Assembly: GCA_900552675.1 (NCBI GenBank)
Contig: USAI01000065.1
Span: forward strand, 1 to 13,434
Length of the DNA: 13,434 nt
Source: an uncultured Prevotella sp.
Lineage (GTDB): Bacteria > Bacteroidota > Bacteroidia > Bacteroidales > Bacteroidaceae
Direction of reading: 5' to 3'
Part shown: positions 13,109 through 13,434 of the stretch, one piece after another
Layout: each line of letters begins with the position of its first letter
How positions within the stretch are numbered: the first letter of the stretch is position 1
Notes under the pieces: generated by a model
Seen by the model: the letters and a program-made list of their open reading frames with translations, nothing else
Database searches by the model: none
What the model was told of the DNA's origin: nothing
Translations under genes and position numbers: made by a program

Positions 13109-13180
13109 AATAACAATAACAGTTATAATAACAATAACAGTTATAATAACAATAACAGTTATAATAACAATAACAGTTAC
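13109..13180. repeat. 18-bp tandem repeat AATAACAATAACAGTTAT, four copies
   Basis: Units at 13109, 13127, 13145 and 13163 are identical except for the last base of the fourth. Each is two AATAAC hexamers plus an AGTTAT hexamer. The period is a multiple of three, so a plus-strand frame stays open (Asn/Ser/Tyr), but this is most likely non-coding because the frame continues into the dispersed repeat. Confidence 0.93.
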
Positions 13181-13209
13181 AATTTATCAACTATAAATAC
13201 TGGTTGTGG

Positions 13210-13379
13210 GCTGGTTGCTGGAGGACGGGGCACGGAGGCCATCGTCCTACTAATTCATAATTTATAATTCATAATTCATAATGCGAGAGCGGCGAGGCAA
13301 ACTATAGTAGAACAGAGTCTCCGTGCCCTGTTCTCCAGCACCCAAACTATTAAGCCCTACTTTGTTGGAGGCTGGTTGC
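13210..13379. repeat. Dispersed repeat, copy B (170 bp)
   Basis: This is the second copy of the element at 10253-10443, lacking its 21-bp insertion. From GCGAGAGCGGCGAGG to GGAGGCTGGTTGC the two copies differ at about one base over some 110 bases. The boundaries are sharp: before it lies unrelated sequence, after it GGCTCAGTGG. The same imperfect inverted ends flank an AT-rich centre. Confidence 0.9.
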
Positions 13380-13390
13380 GGCTCAGTGGA

Positions 13391-13428
13391 AAAATACTGG
13401 GGAGTTTTTTTTAGTTTCATAGTATTTT
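13391..13428. repeat. Inverted repeat AAAATACT / AGTATTTT near the window end
   Basis: Perfect 8-bp arms (13391-13398 and 13421-13428) flank GGGGAGTTTTTTTTAGTTTC-like sequence. It may belong to a regulatory or terminator structure of a neighbour outside the window; this cannot be decided from here. Confidence 0.35.
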
Positions 13429-13434
13429 GTATCT

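Noticed and set aside
13046..13267. Plus-strand ORF of 73 codons rich in Asn/Ser/Tyr
   Set aside because: It is open only because an 18-bp tandem repeat keeps the frame, and it continues into a dispersed non-coding repeat. No start signal or domain is visible.

Overview
The window looks like chromosomal DNA from a Bacteroidales bacterium, most likely Prevotella/Segatella-like. The gene families have a Bacteroidales flavour. Two promoters fit the Bacteroidetes TTTG / TANNTTTG pattern. Start codons follow A-rich stretches rather than Shine-Dalgarno sites. Spacers are full of short repeats. The genus is an inference; no rRNA or other marker is present.

Layout. Positions 1-2090 (+) hold the C-terminal part of pyruvate:ferredoxin (flavodoxin) oxidoreductase, cut by the window edge. 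A very long bidirectional terminator (2174-2227) separates it from a convergent, complete tryptophan operon on the minus strand (about 9630 down to 2320). The transcript order is leader peptide, trpD, trpC, trpF, trpA, trpB, trpE, trpG. All seven enzymes needed to turn chorismate into tryptophan are present as separate, intact genes. From 9640 to 10476 lies a gene-poor spacer with ARG-box-like sites, a 22-bp palindromic repeat array, several inverted repeats and a dispersed repeat. Positions 10477-12884 (-) hold a secreted Sel1-repeat protein gene and, upstream of it, a gene for an acidic repetitive protein with an Ala/Gly-rich segment. The right end (12885-13434) holds their promoter, an 18-bp tandem repeat and a second copy of the dispersed repeat.

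The main result is the trp leader. A Bacteroidetes-type promoter (9600-9630) is followed by an unannotated 19-codon ORF with three consecutive Trp codons (9511-9570). A rho-independent terminator (9421-9462) then sits ahead of trpD, and the leader contains competing complementary segments. This has every part of ribosome-mediated transcription attenuation. The gene order D-C-F-A-B-E-G appears to be a rotation of the B-E-G-D-C-F-A order I recall from Bacteroides, with the attenuator ahead of trpD.

A second theme is repeats inside the operon. Period-8 arrays (GTTGACGA/GTTGACAA type) lie directly after the trpB stop, across the trpF stop and just before the trpA start. A related unit overlaps the stop codon of the acidic protein gene. 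The trpF-trpA spacer is bounded by oppositely oriented arrays and looks like a small non-coding insertion. No CRISPR array, tRNA, rRNA or transposase gene was found.
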